This document shows, piece by piece, positions 34,697-44,035 of a stretch of DNA of 64,000 bases. The DNA comes from Anoxynatronum sibiricum (GTDB lineage Bacteria; Bacillota; Clostridia; Peptostreptococcales; Tindalliaceae), in contig NZ_JBCITM010000003.1 in assembly GCF_039414295.1 (NCBI RefSeq), positions 257,822 to 321,821 on the forward strand, written 5' to 3'. How positions within the stretch are numbered: position 1 is the first letter of the stretch; each line of letters opens with the position of its first letter. The notes beneath the pieces were generated by a model that saw only the letters and a program-made list of their open reading frames with translations, searched no databases and was not told the DNA's origin. The translations under genes were made by a program, and so were the position numbers.

Positions 34697-36232
34697 ATGA
34701 AGAGACCAGTAGTGTTAATGGTTTTAGATGGATTTGGACTAAGAGAAAAAGTTGCAGGAAATGCGGTAAAGCAGGCACAATTGCCGCGTTTTCAGGAGCT
34801 GATGGCAACCTGCTCTCACACCAGGGTGGAAGCCAGTGGCTTAGCAGTCGGTTTGCCTGCCGGGCAAATGGGTAACTCTGAAGTAGGTCACTTAAACATT
34901 GGTGCTGGCCGGGTTGTATACCAGGAACTGACGCGGATCACTAAATCAATTGAAGAAGGAGACCACCTTACAAACGAAGCTTTTCTTACTGCCATGAACC
35001 ATGCCCGGGAAAAAGGAACCACACTGCATTTAATGGGACTGCTTTCTGATGGAGGTGTTCACAGTCATTTGGACCATGTCATAGGGTTGTTGGAAATGGC
35101 CCAAAAAGAAGGGCTGGCAGATGTGGTGGTTCATTGCTTCCTGGATGGAAGAGATACACCGCCTCAAAGTGCATTATCCTATGTGGAGCAGTTGGAAAAT
35201 CAAATGATGCGAATCGGCATTGGACGAATTGGCATGGTTTCCGGTAGGTATTATGCCATGGACAGAGACAAACGCTGGGAACGAGTTAAGATAGCCTATG
35301 ATGCTCTGGTTCAGGGAGTTGGACCCCGTGCCGCGACGGCAGCTGCCGCCATCCAACAGTCTTATGAGCGAGGAGAAAACGATGAGTTTGTATTACCCAC
35401 TATTATTGGACTGAGCGCTGGCGACAGTCATTGTGTGAAACCAAATGATGCCGTGATTTTCTTTAATTTCCGTCCCGACAGGGCTCGGGAAATGTCACGT
35501 GCCTTGTTGGACGAAACCTTTGATGGCTTTGAACGTCCGGCAGGCAAGCTGCCTTTGGTGTATGTGACCATGACGCAATATGACAAAACCATCCAGGGAC
35601 CACTGGTGGCCTACCCGCCCCAGAGTCTACGCAATACACTGGGTGAAACAGTCAGCCATCAGGGTAAAAAACAACTGCGTATAGCAGAAACCGAAAAATA
35701 TGCCCATGTCACCTATTTTCTTAATGGTGGCATCGAAACGCCCTTTGAAGGCGAAGATCGGATCATGGTGCCTTCTCCAAAGGTGGCAACTTATGATCTG
35801 CAACCAGAAATGAGTGCAGAAGAAGTGACAGAAGCGTTGATCCAACGCCTCGATGATCAAGACCTGGATTTGGTGGTACTCAATTATGCCAATCCAGATA
35901 TGGTGGGGCATACCGGCATCATGGATGCTGTGGTAACAGCTCTCGAAACGGTTGATAAATGCATGGGACGCGTGGTCGACAAAGTGCTTGCCATGGATGG
36001 TGCGCTACTAATCACGTCAGATCACGGCAATGCAGAAGAACTATTGAATGAAGAGTCGGGAGCACCGGTGACATCTCATACCACCAACCCGGTTCCGTTG
36101 ATTCTGGCTGGGATGGAAGGTGTTTCCCTTGCAGCTAATGGGCGTCTGTGCGATCTGGCACCCACATTGCTGGAAATGATGGGGTTGGAAAAACCCGAAG
36201 AAATGACGGGGCAGTCGTTGCTGGTGAAATAA
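34697..36232 (+). CDS. gpmI: 2,3-bisphosphoglycerate-independent phosphoglycerate mutase
   Basis: Metal-dependent mutase of the alkaline-phosphatase superfamily converting 3-phosphoglycerate to 2-phosphoglycerate. Seen: MVLDGFGLR at the start, the phosphoserine block GNSEVGHLNIGAGRVV, FLDGRDTPP, NFRPDRAREM, and the metal site LLITSDHGNAEEL. At 511 residues the size is right. ATG at 34697 is nine bases after AAAGGA; a TTG one codon upstream is less likely. Confidence 0.97.
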   Translation: MKRPVVLMVLDGFGLREKVAGNAVKQAQLPRFQELMATCSHTRVEASGLAVGLPAGQMGNSEVGHLNIGAGRVVYQELTRITKSIEEGDHLTNEAFLTAMNHAREKGTTLHLMGLLSDGGVHSHLDHVIGLLEMAQKEGLADVVVHCFLDGRDTPPQSALSYVEQLENQMMRIGIGRIGMVSGRYYAMDRDKRWERVKIAYDALVQGVGPRAATAAAAIQQSYERGENDEFVLPTIIGLSAGDSHCVKPNDAVIFFNFRPDRAREMSRALLDETFDGFERPAGKLPLVYVTMTQYDKTIQGPLVAYPPQSLRNTLGETVSHQGKKQLRIAETEKYAHVTYFLNGGIETPFEGEDRIMVPSPKVATYDLQPEMSAEEVTEALIQRLDDQDLDLVVLNYANPDMVGHTGIMDAVVTALETVDKCMGRVVDKVLAMDGALLITSDHGNAEELLNEESGAPVTSHTTNPVPLILAGMEGVSLAANGRLCDLAPTLLEMMGLEKPEEMTGQSLLVK

Positions 36233-36323
36233 TGGGCATCCAATGCCTGAGTAAGTAACCGGCAATTGAAGGAAAAGGTCACAGTCAATCAGCAACTATC
36301 TATGAAAAGGAGTGAATCATTTT

Positions 36324-37613
36324 ATGACAATTATCAGTGATGTATATGCACGGGAAGTATTGGATTCAAGAGGCAACCCCACTGTTGAGGTGGAGGTATA
36401 TCTTGAAAGCGGTGTGATGGGCAGTGCCATTGTTCCATCTGGAGCGTCGACAGGATTGTTTGAAGCGGTTGAACTGAGAGACGGCGATAAAAGTCGTTAC
36501 ATGGGCAAAGGAGTTCTGAAGGCCGTTGAGAATGTGAATGAAGTGATTGGTCCGGAAATCATCGGGCTTGACGCTGTTGATCAGGTGGCCATTGATGAAA
36601 TCATGATTGAACTGGATGGCACTGAAAATAAATCCAAGCTGGGAGCCAATGCCATGCTGGGCGTTTCCATGGCGGTGGCCAAAGCTGCAGCAGAGGCGCT
36701 GGACCTGCCCTTGTTCCAATATGTCGGCGGTGTCAATGCCAAACAGCTGCCAATGCCTATGATGAATATCCTTAATGGTGGTGCTCATGCAGACAATAAT
36801 GTGGATATCCAGGAGTTTATGGTCATGCCCGTGGGTGCAGCCACGTACAGCGAAGGGCTTCGCATGGGAGTGGAAGTCTACCACAGCCTGAAAGCTGTCT
36901 TGAAATCCCGCGGCTTGGCCACAGGCGTTGGTGATGAAGGTGGATTTGCCCCCAATCTGGCTTCCAATGAAGATGCGTTTAAAGTAATTGTTGAAGCCAT
37001 TGAAAAAGCAGGATACAAACCGGGTGAAGATATGAAAATAGCTGTGGATGCAGCGGCTTCCAGCTTCTACATGGAAGATGATAAAATCTACGATCTGGCC
37101 GGCGAAGGCGTGAAGAAAACCGCTGAAGAAATGGTAGATTACTATGAAGAAATGATCAACAAATACCCCATCCTTTCCATTGAAGATGGTCTGGCAGAAG
37201 AAGACTGGGATGGTTGGAACCTGATGACCAAGCGTCTTGGCAATCGCATTCAGATTGTTGGTGACGATATTTTCGTTACCAATACAAAGCGTCTAAAAAA
37301 AGGAATTCAGCAAAAAAGCGCCAATTCAATTCTGATTAAACTGAATCAAATCGGTACCATTACTGAAACCCTGGACACCATCGAAATGGCTAAAAGAGCG
37401 GGCTTTACCTGCGTCATTTCCCACCGTTCAGGCGAAACTGAAGACAGCACCATCGCTGACTTTGCCGTTGCAGTAAACGCAGGGCAGATCAAAACGGGTG
37501 CTCCTGCAAGAACTGACCGTGTGGCAAAATATAATCAACTGCTGCGCATTGAAGACATTCTGGGTGAAACTGCCAAGTTTGGTGGCGAAGAATTGTTTTA
37601 CAACCTGAAATAA
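36324..37613 (+). CDS. eno: Enolase
   Basis: Dehydrates 2-phosphoglycerate to phosphoenolpyruvate; also often part of the RNA degradosome in Firmicutes. Seen: AREVLDSRGNPTVEVEV at the N-terminus, MPMMNILNGGAHADN, the metal-binding SIEDGLAEEDW and GDDIFVTN, the catalytic lysine in ILIKLNQIGT, and SHRSGETEDSTIADFAVA. The 429-residue length is standard. ATG at 36324 lies 11 bases behind AAAGGAG. Last gene of the glycolytic run, closed by the terminator at 37643. Confidence 0.98.
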   Translation: MTIISDVYAREVLDSRGNPTVEVEVYLESGVMGSAIVPSGASTGLFEAVELRDGDKSRYMGKGVLKAVENVNEVIGPEIIGLDAVDQVAIDEIMIELDGTENKSKLGANAMLGVSMAVAKAAAEALDLPLFQYVGGVNAKQLPMPMMNILNGGAHADNNVDIQEFMVMPVGAATYSEGLRMGVEVYHSLKAVLKSRGLATGVGDEGGFAPNLASNEDAFKVIVEAIEKAGYKPGEDMKIAVDAAASSFYMEDDKIYDLAGEGVKKTAEEMVDYYEEMINKYPILSIEDGLAEEDWDGWNLMTKRLGNRIQIVGDDIFVTNTKRLKKGIQQKSANSILIKLNQIGTITETLDTIEMAKRAGFTCVISHRSGETEDSTIADFAVAVNAGQIKTGAPARTDRVAKYNQLLRIEDILGETAKFGGEELFYNLK

Positions 37614-37642
37614 GCACTGCTTTCAGTGGCAGTGCTGGTGTG

Positions 37643-37672
37643 CCCCTTCCGGAACCCGGGAGGGGTGTTTTA
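37643..37672 (+). terminator. Intrinsic terminator after eno
   Basis: CCCCTTCCGG (37643-37652) pairs with CCGGGAGGGG (37656-37665), loop AAC, followed by TGTTTT. Confidence 0.85.
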
Positions 37673-37676
37673 ACTG

Positions 37677-37705
37677 TTGCGTTTAAAAAGGGCCTGTGAT
37701 AGAAT
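37677..37705 (+). promoter_or_regulatory. Predicted sigma-A promoter for secG
   Basis: TTGCGT (37677-37682), 17-bp spacer, TAGAAT (37700-37705), 35 bp before the secG start and directly after the eno terminator. Confidence 0.6.
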
Positions 37706-37740
37706 AGCTATGTTAAAGACATGGTATGGGAGGTGTGAAA

Positions 37741-37980
37741 ATGAGCGGTTTGAGAATAGTCCTGATGATTATTCAAGTGGTGGCTTCTTTGGTGCTGATC
37801 GGAAGCATCTTGATGCAATCCGGCAAAAGCGCCGGCTTATCCGGTTCCATTTCCGGTGGCGCAGAGCAATTATTTGGCAAACAGCAGGGCCGAGGCTACG
37901 AAGCCATTCTAACGAAGGTAACTACAGCCGGTGCGGTGCTGTTCATTATTGTTGCCATTATTTTGGTTGCCATTCAGTAA
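37741..37980 (+). CDS. secG: Preprotein translocase subunit SecG
   Basis: Small membrane subunit of the SecYEG channel, 79 residues. Two hydrophobic helices (about 5-25 and 55-76) flank the conserved loop LMQSGKSAGLSGSISGGAEQLFG. ATG at 37741 follows GGGAGG. Position after eno is conserved in Firmicutes. Confidence 0.95.
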   Translation: MSGLRIVLMIIQVVASLVLIGSILMQSGKSAGLSGSISGGAEQLFGKQQGRGYEAILTKVTTAGAVLFIIVAIILVAIQ

Positions 37981-38017
37981 CAACTTACTTATGAACTATT
38001 GGGAGGGACACGATCAA

Positions 38018-40027
38018 ATGAATCAGTTCATTGCTGCACCCTTGGCGGGCATTGCGGCCCTTGTTTTTGCGTACATGCTTGCCGCCAGAATTAAAAAGGT
38101 TGATGCGGGAAACGATCGCATGAAAGAGATCGCATCCTACATTCATGAAGGGGCAATGACTTTCCTTCAAAGGGAGTACAAAACCCTGGTAATTTTTGTC
38201 GTTGTATTGGCGGTCGTACTTGCAATCGGAATTAACCCGTTGACAGCTGTTTGCTTTGTCATCGGGGCGCTTTTTTCAGCCCTTGCCGGTTTTTTTGGAA
38301 TGCAGGTGGCTACTCAGGCCAACGTTCGCACTGCTAATGCTGCAAAAGAAAGCGGCATGAACAAAGCATTAAGCGTGGCTTTTTCCGGCGGAGCAGTGAT
38401 GGGCATGTCTGTTGTCGGCTTGGGTCTTCTGGGCGTTGGCGGTCTGTTTATCCTGATTTCGGGTATGAAAACTCCTGAAGAGGCTGCAACCATTATCACC
38501 GGATTTGCCCTTGGAGCTTCTTCCATCGCTCTTTTCGGTCGTGTGGGTGGTGGTATTTATACAAAAGCTGCTGATGTTGGAGCTGACCTGGTGGGTAAGG
38601 TTGAGGCAGGTATTCCGGAAGATGATCCCCGCAATCCAGCTGTCATTGCTGACAACGTGGGTGACAATGTGGGTGATGTCGCCGGTATGGGAGCTGACCT
38701 TTTTGAGTCCTATGTGGGTTCCATTATTTCCGCAATTTCATTAGGACTTTTAGCCTACGGTTTAAACGGAGCTCTCTTTCCACTAATTCTGGCAGCTGCC
38801 GGTATTATTGCTTCCATTGTTGCCACATACTTTGTTAAAGGTGATGAGAATTCCAATCCGGCAAAGGCGCTTCACAGAGGCACCTATGTGAGCGGAGCCA
38901 TCACCGTCGTGGTTGCATTTCTTCTGAGCCGCAGCCTGCTGGGTAACCTGAGTGGTTTTCTGGCAGTGGTCACTGGGCTTGTTGTAGGTATGTTAATTGG
39001 TAAAATCACTGAAATATATACATCGGGTGACTATGATTCTGTGAAAAGAATTGCCAAACAAGCTGAAACCGGTCCAGCCACTACCATTATCAGTGGCTTG
39101 GCGGTGGGTATGATGTCCACCATGTACCCCATCATCTTTATCGCTGTTGGTATTCTGGTTGCTTTTAGTGCGGCTGGTCTCTACGGGATCGCGCTGGCAG
39201 CAGTCGGTATGCTGGCGACAGCCGGTATGACCATTGCTGTGGATGCTTACGGGCCCATTGCCGACAATGCTGGGGGAATCGCTGAAATGTGCGATCTTCC
39301 CAAAGAAGTTCGTAAAATCACCGACAAACTGGATGCTGTAGGCAATACCACGGCAGCCATCGGAAAAGGATTTGCCATTGGTTCTGCAGCACTGACAGCC
39401 CTTGCACTGTTTGCCACTTATACCGCTGCAGTCGGGTTGAGTTCCATTGACCTGACAAAACCCACCGTTATTGCTGGCATGCTTATTGGCGGCATGTTGC
39501 CTTTCCTCTTCTCGGCCCTGACCATGGAAGCCGTGGGAAAAGCAGCTAATGAAATGATTGAAGAAGTACGCCGACAGTTCCGCACCATTGAAGGCATTAT
39601 GGAAGGCACTGGCAAGCCTGACTATGCCAACTGTGTTGACATCAGTACGGCTGCCGCGCTGAAAGAGATGGTTCTGCCGGGTCTGCTGGCGGTGTTAGTA
39701 CCCATTGCCACAGGTCTGTTGCTTGGTACTGAGGCTGTAGGCGGTCTGCTGGCAGGAGCACTGGTTGCCGGTGTACTAATGGCCATCATGATGGCCAATG
39801 CCGGCGGGGCCTGGGACAATGCCAAAAAGTACATCGAAGAAGGGCATCATGGCGGCAAGGGTAGCGAGGCTCATAAAGCTGCAGTTGTCGGCGATACAGT
39901 CGGAGATCCCTTTAAAGATACATCCGGTCCTTCCATCAACATTTTGATTAAGCTGATGACTATTGTTTCTGTTGTCTTTGCGCCGTTATTCATGACTTTT
40001 GGCGGCTGGCTCTCAGGATTATTCTAA
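38018..40027 (+). CDS. hppA: Membrane-bound ion-translocating pyrophosphatase
   Basis: Couples hydrolysis of pyrophosphate to pumping of H+ and/or Na+ across the membrane. It has about 16 hydrophobic segments over 669 residues. Seen: the pyrophosphate site DNVGDNVGDVAGMGADLFESY (split here around residue 220) and the second site DTVGDPFKDTSGPS near the end. Alanine occupies the position in GNTTAAIGKG that is lysine in K+-independent enzymes, pointing to the K+-dependent subfamily; Na+ versus H+ is not decided. GGGAGGG precedes the ATG by 10 bases. It is flanked by secG and a terminator. Confidence 0.95.
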   Translation: MNQFIAAPLAGIAALVFAYMLAARIKKVDAGNDRMKEIASYIHEGAMTFLQREYKTLVIFVVVLAVVLAIGINPLTAVCFVIGALFSALAGFFGMQVATQANVRTANAAKESGMNKALSVAFSGGAVMGMSVVGLGLLGVGGLFILISGMKTPEEAATIITGFALGASSIALFGRVGGGIYTKAADVGADLVGKVEAGIPEDDPRNPAVIADNVGDNVGDVAGMGADLFESYVGSIISAISLGLLAYGLNGALFPLILAAAGIIASIVATYFVKGDENSNPAKALHRGTYVSGAITVVVAFLLSRSLLGNLSGFLAVVTGLVVGMLIGKITEIYTSGDYDSVKRIAKQAETGPATTIISGLAVGMMSTMYPIIFIAVGILVAFSAAGLYGIALAAVGMLATAGMTIAVDAYGPIADNAGGIAEMCDLPKEVRKITDKLDAVGNTTAAIGKGFAIGSAALTALALFATYTAAVGLSSIDLTKPTVIAGMLIGGMLPFLFSALTMEAVGKAANEMIEEVRRQFRTIEGIMEGTGKPDYANCVDISTAAALKEMVLPGLLAVLVPIATGLLLGTEAVGGLLAGALVAGVLMAIMMANAGGAWDNAKKYIEEGHHGGKGSEAHKAAVVGDTVGDPFKDTSGPSINILIKLMTIVSVVFAPLFMTFGGWLSGLF

Positions 40028-40037
40028 ATCACCGGTT

Positions 40038-40074
40038 AAAAAGCCCTTTGCCCTTTCAGGCAAAGGGCTTTTTT
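40038..40074 (+). terminator. Intrinsic terminator after hppA
   Basis: AAAAAGCCCTTTGCC (40038-40052) pairs with GGCAAAGGGCTTTTT (40059-40073), continuing into a T-run. Confidence 0.92.
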
Positions 40075-40106
40075 CAAAGAAAAGATATTTAAAAAGGAGA
40101 ATGAAC

Positions 40107-40403
40107 ATGCCATTATCACCTGCCAATGCCTTTTATCTGATGATGGGCCTGCTGTCATTTCTGTTAATGGGCATTGATAAATTCAAGTCTGTGAGAAACC
40201 AGTGGCGGATCAGTGAAATAACTTTTATGGCATTATCTCTTTTGGGAGGTGCCCCAGGCGTGCTGGCAGGAATGCTGGTGTTTCGCCATAAAATCAGAAA
40301 ACCACTCTTTTATCTGGGGGTACCGGTGATCTATTTATTTCACAGAGTGCTGATGACCCCACTGCTGCTACGAATATTGATTGAAGCGGGAATTGGGTGG
40401 TAA
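40107..40403 (+). CDS. DUF1294 family membrane protein
   Basis: Small integral membrane protein, 98 residues, DUF1294 family, function unknown. Seen: about three hydrophobic segments and the family block FLLMGIDKFKSVRNQWRISE, then LLGGAPGVLAGMLVFRHK. ATG at 40107 lies behind AAAGGAG; the frame is open upstream through the hppA terminator, which would not be translated. It is followed by rnr. Confidence 0.85.
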   Translation: MPLSPANAFYLMMGLLSFLLMGIDKFKSVRNQWRISEITFMALSLLGGAPGVLAGMLVFRHKIRKPLFYLGVPVIYLFHRVLMTPLLLRILIEAGIGW

Positions 40404-40455
40404 GAATAAGATAGCCTTCATTTTCTCACACGAACCAACAGAAGGAGGGAGCAGA

Positions 40456-42615
40456 ATCGAAACGACACGTATTGAACAACTGAAAGAACAGGTTATCACC
40501 TGTATGAAAACAAGTGCTTACCGGCCGATGTTGATCCATGAATTAATGGAAGCGTTGGAAATCGATAAAAGTCAGCGAAAAATGTTCCAAGAAGTTCTGG
40601 AACAGCTGGTGCAGGAAGGGTTAGTGATGCAAACCAGAAAACGCCGTTACGGCATTCCTGAAAAGATGGGATACATGATGGGAACTCTGAAAGGGCATAT
40701 GAAAGGGTTTGGGTTTGTGGATGCCGATGATCGGTCGCTTCCATCTGCTTATATTTCAGCCAATGCCATGAAGGGTGCATTGCATATGGATAGAGTGCTG
40801 GTTCGCATCAGACAGGCTTCAGTGGATGGCCAAAAGGCAGAAGGTGAAATTGCCACCGTTTTACAGAGGGGCCTTACTGACATTCCCGGCACCTATGAAA
40901 AAGGAAAAAAATATGGGTTTGTGGTTCCTGATGATCCGCGAATCAATACGGATATTTTCATACCATCGGATCGGGCCAAAGGCGTTCCCAATGGACACAA
41001 GGTGGTTTGTCGCATCACCCAATGGCCTGAGAATCGGCGTAACCCTGAAGGAAAAATTACTGAAGTGCTGGGAAATCCAGCAGACCCAGAAACTGACATG
41101 TTGGCCATCATTGCCAAGCATGGTTTGAAAGAAAGCTTCCCCAAAGCGGTTTTGAAAGAAGCAAGAGGGATCGACCAACAGATTTCGCAGAAGGAAATCA
41201 GTAAACGTCTTGATCTTAGAAAGATGCAGATCATCACCATTGATGGTCCGGATGCGAAGGATCTGGATGATGCCATTTCGGTGGAAGGCCTGGAGAATGA
41301 AGTGATTCGGCTGGGAGTTCATATTGCCGATGTGGCTCATTATGTGAAGGCAGGGACGCGCCTTGATGCAGAGGCTCATGAGAGAGGCACCAGTGTCTAT
41401 CTGGTTGATCGGGTGCTGCCCATGCTTCCGCCAGAACTATCCAATGGTATTTGCAGCCTTAACCCGGGTGAAGATCGGTTAACCCTGTCTGTTTTCATGA
41501 ATATTGACAGAAAGGGCAATGTGATCAAACACGATATCTGCGAGACGGTGATCAATTCCAAGGAGAGAATGATATACGATGATATAAGTGATCTTCTGGA
41601 ACATCAGAATGGTGAGATGATGAAACGGTATCATCATCTGAAAAATGACCTGAAACAGATGGAAACCCTCTACCGTCGACTGCGGCATAAACGGGATGAT
41701 CGCGGCTCCATTGACTTTCATTTCGCTGAGGCTAAAGTGATTCTTGATGACAAAGGAAATCCACTGGATATTGTGTTGGAACAGCGACGAACAGCTAACC
41801 GGATGATTGAAGAATTCATGCTGGTGTGTAATGAAACTGTTGCTGAGCATTATTACTGGTTAAAACAACCCTTTGTGTATCGGGTTCATGAAGATCCTGA
41901 TGAAGAGAAAATGCAGGAACTGCGGGTATTCGTTCATCACTTTGGGCATCAGCTTAAAGGCAGCGGTGACGATTTGCATCCGAAGGTGCTTCAGGAACTG
42001 CTGGCAGCGGTGGAAGGAAAAAAAGAAGCACCGGTTATTAACACCATGATGCTTCGTTCTTTAAAAAAGGCCCGCTATACAGCTGTTCATGGCACTCATT
42101 TTGGGCTGGCTGCCCGCTACTATTCTCATTTTACCTCACCGATTCGCCGCTATCCTGATTTGGCGATACATCGCATCATTAAGAATGTACTGGCAAAGGG
42201 TGTGGTGACGAATGATGATGAAAAGGAAAATGTAGTGGCACGGCTTGAAAAGACAGCTGCACATGCCTCTGAACAGGAACGAACTGCAGAAGAAGCTGAA
42301 CGGGAGACAGTGGATCTTAAAAAAGCGTTGTACATGCAATCTCGTATCGGCAATGAATACGAAGGCCTGATATCTGGCATCACCTCCTTTGGGATGTTCA
42401 TTGAGCTTGAAAACACGGTTGAAGGCTTGATTCGCCTCAGTGACCTGGAAGATGATTACTATATTTTTGATCAGCAGCATCTGACACTCACCGGTGAGCG
42501 GACAAAAAAACGATTTCAGATCGGTGAACCGGTGCGTGTTCGTGTGGCTGGTGTGGAAGTGATGCAGCGGCAAATTGACTTTGAGCTCATTGAAGTGCTT
42601 GATGTGAAAAATTGA
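40456..42615 (+). CDS. rnr: Ribonuclease R
   Basis: 3'-5' exoribonuclease of the RNB family, partner of the tmRNA system in clearing stalled messages. Domains: N-terminal helix-turn-helix (about residues 10-65), cold-shock domains, catalytic RNB domain with ITIDGPDAKDLDDAISVE carrying the metal aspartates, and C-terminal S1 domain (LISGITSFGMFIELEN). The start is odd. No ATG, GTG or TTG stands behind the strong AGGAGG at 40443-40448; the in-frame codon seven bases after it is ATC (40456). The first in-frame ATG (40504) would cut a conserved N-terminal helix. TTG at 40381 or 40393 lacks a ribosome site. Confidence 0.93.
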   Translation: METTRIEQLKEQVITCMKTSAYRPMLIHELMEALEIDKSQRKMFQEVLEQLVQEGLVMQTRKRRYGIPEKMGYMMGTLKGHMKGFGFVDADDRSLPSAYISANAMKGALHMDRVLVRIRQASVDGQKAEGEIATVLQRGLTDIPGTYEKGKKYGFVVPDDPRINTDIFIPSDRAKGVPNGHKVVCRITQWPENRRNPEGKITEVLGNPADPETDMLAIIAKHGLKESFPKAVLKEARGIDQQISQKEISKRLDLRKMQIITIDGPDAKDLDDAISVEGLENEVIRLGVHIADVAHYVKAGTRLDAEAHERGTSVYLVDRVLPMLPPELSNGICSLNPGEDRLTLSVFMNIDRKGNVIKHDICETVINSKERMIYDDISDLLEHQNGEMMKRYHHLKNDLKQMETLYRRLRHKRDDRGSIDFHFAEAKVILDDKGNPLDIVLEQRRTANRMIEEFMLVCNETVAEHYYWLKQPFVYRVHEDPDEEKMQELRVFVHHFGHQLKGSGDDLHPKVLQELLAAVEGKKEAPVINTMMLRSLKKARYTAVHGTHFGLAARYYSHFTSPIRRYPDLAIHRIIKNVLAKGVVTNDDEKENVVARLEKTAAHASEQERTAEEAERETVDLKKALYMQSRIGNEYEGLISGITSFGMFIELENTVEGLIRLSDLEDDYYIFDQQHLTLTGERTKKRFQIGEPVRVRVAGVEVMQRQIDFELIEVLDVKN

Positions 42616-42655
42616 GTGACATAACTGAACCAATGTTTGAAATCGACGCAACACA

Positions 42656-42684
42656 TTGACTAATCAGCCTAAATCGAGTAAAAT
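42656..42684 (+). promoter_or_regulatory. Sigma-A promoter of the nucleoside locus
   Basis: TTGACT (42656-42661), 17-bp spacer, TAAAAT (42679-42684), with the lipoprotein gene starting about 70 bp downstream. Confidence 0.75.
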
Positions 42685-42713
42685 TGTGACAGGATTGTCG
42701 AATAAACACATCA

Positions 42714-42734
42714 GTTACCGCACATGACGGTAAC
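42714..42734 (+). promoter_or_regulatory. Hairpin in the leader of the nucleoside locus
   Basis: GTTACCG (42714-42720) and CGGTAAC (42728-42734) form a perfect 7-bp stem with a 7-nt loop just before the ribosome site. No T-run follows. It could be an operator or an RNA stem. Confidence 0.5.
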
Positions 42735-42755
42735 AACCAAAAGGGGGAGTTTCAA

Positions 42756-43907
42756 GTGAAGAAGTCTGGCAGCTTAGTTTTAATGTTACTACTTGTACTT
42801 GCTTTAGCACTTTCCGGTTGTGGATCACCGGAACCCGCAGCACCTGCAGCACCGGCAGAACCGGCAGAACCGGGAGCGCCTGCAGAACCGTCGGAAGATG
42901 CTTTGAAGGTTGTTCTGCTTCTCAATGGTACGTTGGGTGACAGATCCTTCTTTGATTCCGCACATGCCGGTGTTCAAATGATCGAGCAGCAGTTTGGAGC
43001 AGAGGTGCGCACCATCGAAATGTCCTACGACCAAACCCGTTGGGAACCAACTCTGTGGGAAGTATCTGAACAAGACTGGGATATCATTATTCTGGGAACA
43101 TGGCAAATGACAGAATACCTGGAAGAGATTGCTCAGGAATTTCCTGACAACCGCTACATCATTTTTGACACATCTGTAGATTACAGTGTTGGCGATCTGA
43201 GCAATGTTTACTCAATTTTATACAAGCAAAACGAAGGGTCTTTCTTGGCGGGTGCCTTGGCTGCCAAAGTGACCACCTCAGACATGGAACTGTCCAATGA
43301 CCGTAAATTGATCGGCTTCCTGGGAGGCATGGACATTCCCGTAATTAATGACTTCCTGGTGGGCTACATTGAAGGAGCTCTGTATGTGGACGAAGACGTT
43401 TCAGTGTACGTCTCGTACATTGGCAGCTTTGATGATTCCGCCTCCGGTAAAGAGAATGCACTGGCACAATACAATGCAGGTGTGGACATTGGCTTCAATG
43501 TGGCTGGTCAGGCTGGCCTGGGTCAATTGGATGCTGCTCAGGAAGTTAACCGATATGCCATCGGCGTTGACTCCGACCAGGCGATGGTTTTTGCAGAATC
43601 AGATCCTGACAAGGCTGAACTGGTGCTTACTTCCATGATGAAGCGGGTTGATAACTCTCTGGTACGAGCCGCTGAAATGCATATCGCTGGCACCCTTCCC
43701 TATGGTGAAGCAGAAGCACTGGGGTTGGTGGAAGAAGCAGTCGGACTGGCCAATAACGATTTCTTCGAAAGAAATGTACCGGCTGAAATTCGGGCTGAGC
43801 TGGAAGAGCTGGCTGAAATGATCATTAATGGTGACATCACTGTCAGCAGCGCCATTGGCATGAGCACCGATGAACTGAACCAAATCAGAGATGCCGTCAA
43901 GCCCTAA
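42756..43907 (+). CDS. BMP-family nucleoside-binding lipoprotein (NupN-like)
   Basis: Substrate-binding lipoprotein of the basic membrane protein (BMP/PnrA/Med) family. Lipobox A-L-S-G-C with lipidated C22, a proline/alanine/glutamate-rich linker (about 24-48), then the two-lobed binding domain (KVVLLLNGTLGDRSFFDSA near 51-69, IILGTWQMTEYLEE, LIGFLGGMDIPVINDFLVGY). Members bind purine nucleosides; the transporter genes and nucleoside hydrolases downstream agree. GTG start behind AAGGGGGAG. Confidence 0.9.
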   Translation: MKKSGSLVLMLLLVLALALSGCGSPEPAAPAAPAEPAEPGAPAEPSEDALKVVLLLNGTLGDRSFFDSAHAGVQMIEQQFGAEVRTIEMSYDQTRWEPTLWEVSEQDWDIIILGTWQMTEYLEEIAQEFPDNRYIIFDTSVDYSVGDLSNVYSILYKQNEGSFLAGALAAKVTTSDMELSNDRKLIGFLGGMDIPVINDFLVGYIEGALYVDEDVSVYVSYIGSFDDSASGKENALAQYNAGVDIGFNVAGQAGLGQLDAAQEVNRYAIGVDSDQAMVFAESDPDKAELVLTSMMKRVDNSLVRAAEMHIAGTLPYGEAEALGLVEEAVGLANNDFFERNVPAEIRAELEELAEMIINGDITVSSAIGMSTDELNQIRDAVKP

Positions 43908-43944
43908 GGCGATGACGAACAAAATGGATATCAACTGTACAATT

Positions 43945-43973
43945 CGGGGCAGAATGTTCTTCTGCCCCGTCTT
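43945..43973 (+). terminator. Strong hairpin after the binding-protein gene
   Basis: CGGGGCAGAA (43945-43954) pairs with TTCTGCCCCG (43960-43969), loop TGTTC, followed by TCTTT. A partial terminator or mRNA-stabilising structure is likely, giving more binding protein than transporter. Confidence 0.65.
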
Positions 43974-44035
43974 TCCCTGAACAGAAGATTTGACAGAGAA
44001 AAGGCAGTCCATCCAGTTGAGTATCCTGTGATTAT

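Noticed and set aside
40381..40455. Start of rnr at TTG 40381 or 40393
   Set aside because: No Shine-Dalgarno site upstream, and the extra residues do not look like an RNase R N-terminus.
42685..42755. Possible purine riboswitch in front of the nucleoside transporter
   Set aside because: The leader is only about 70 nt and lacks the conserved three-way junction; only one hairpin is present.
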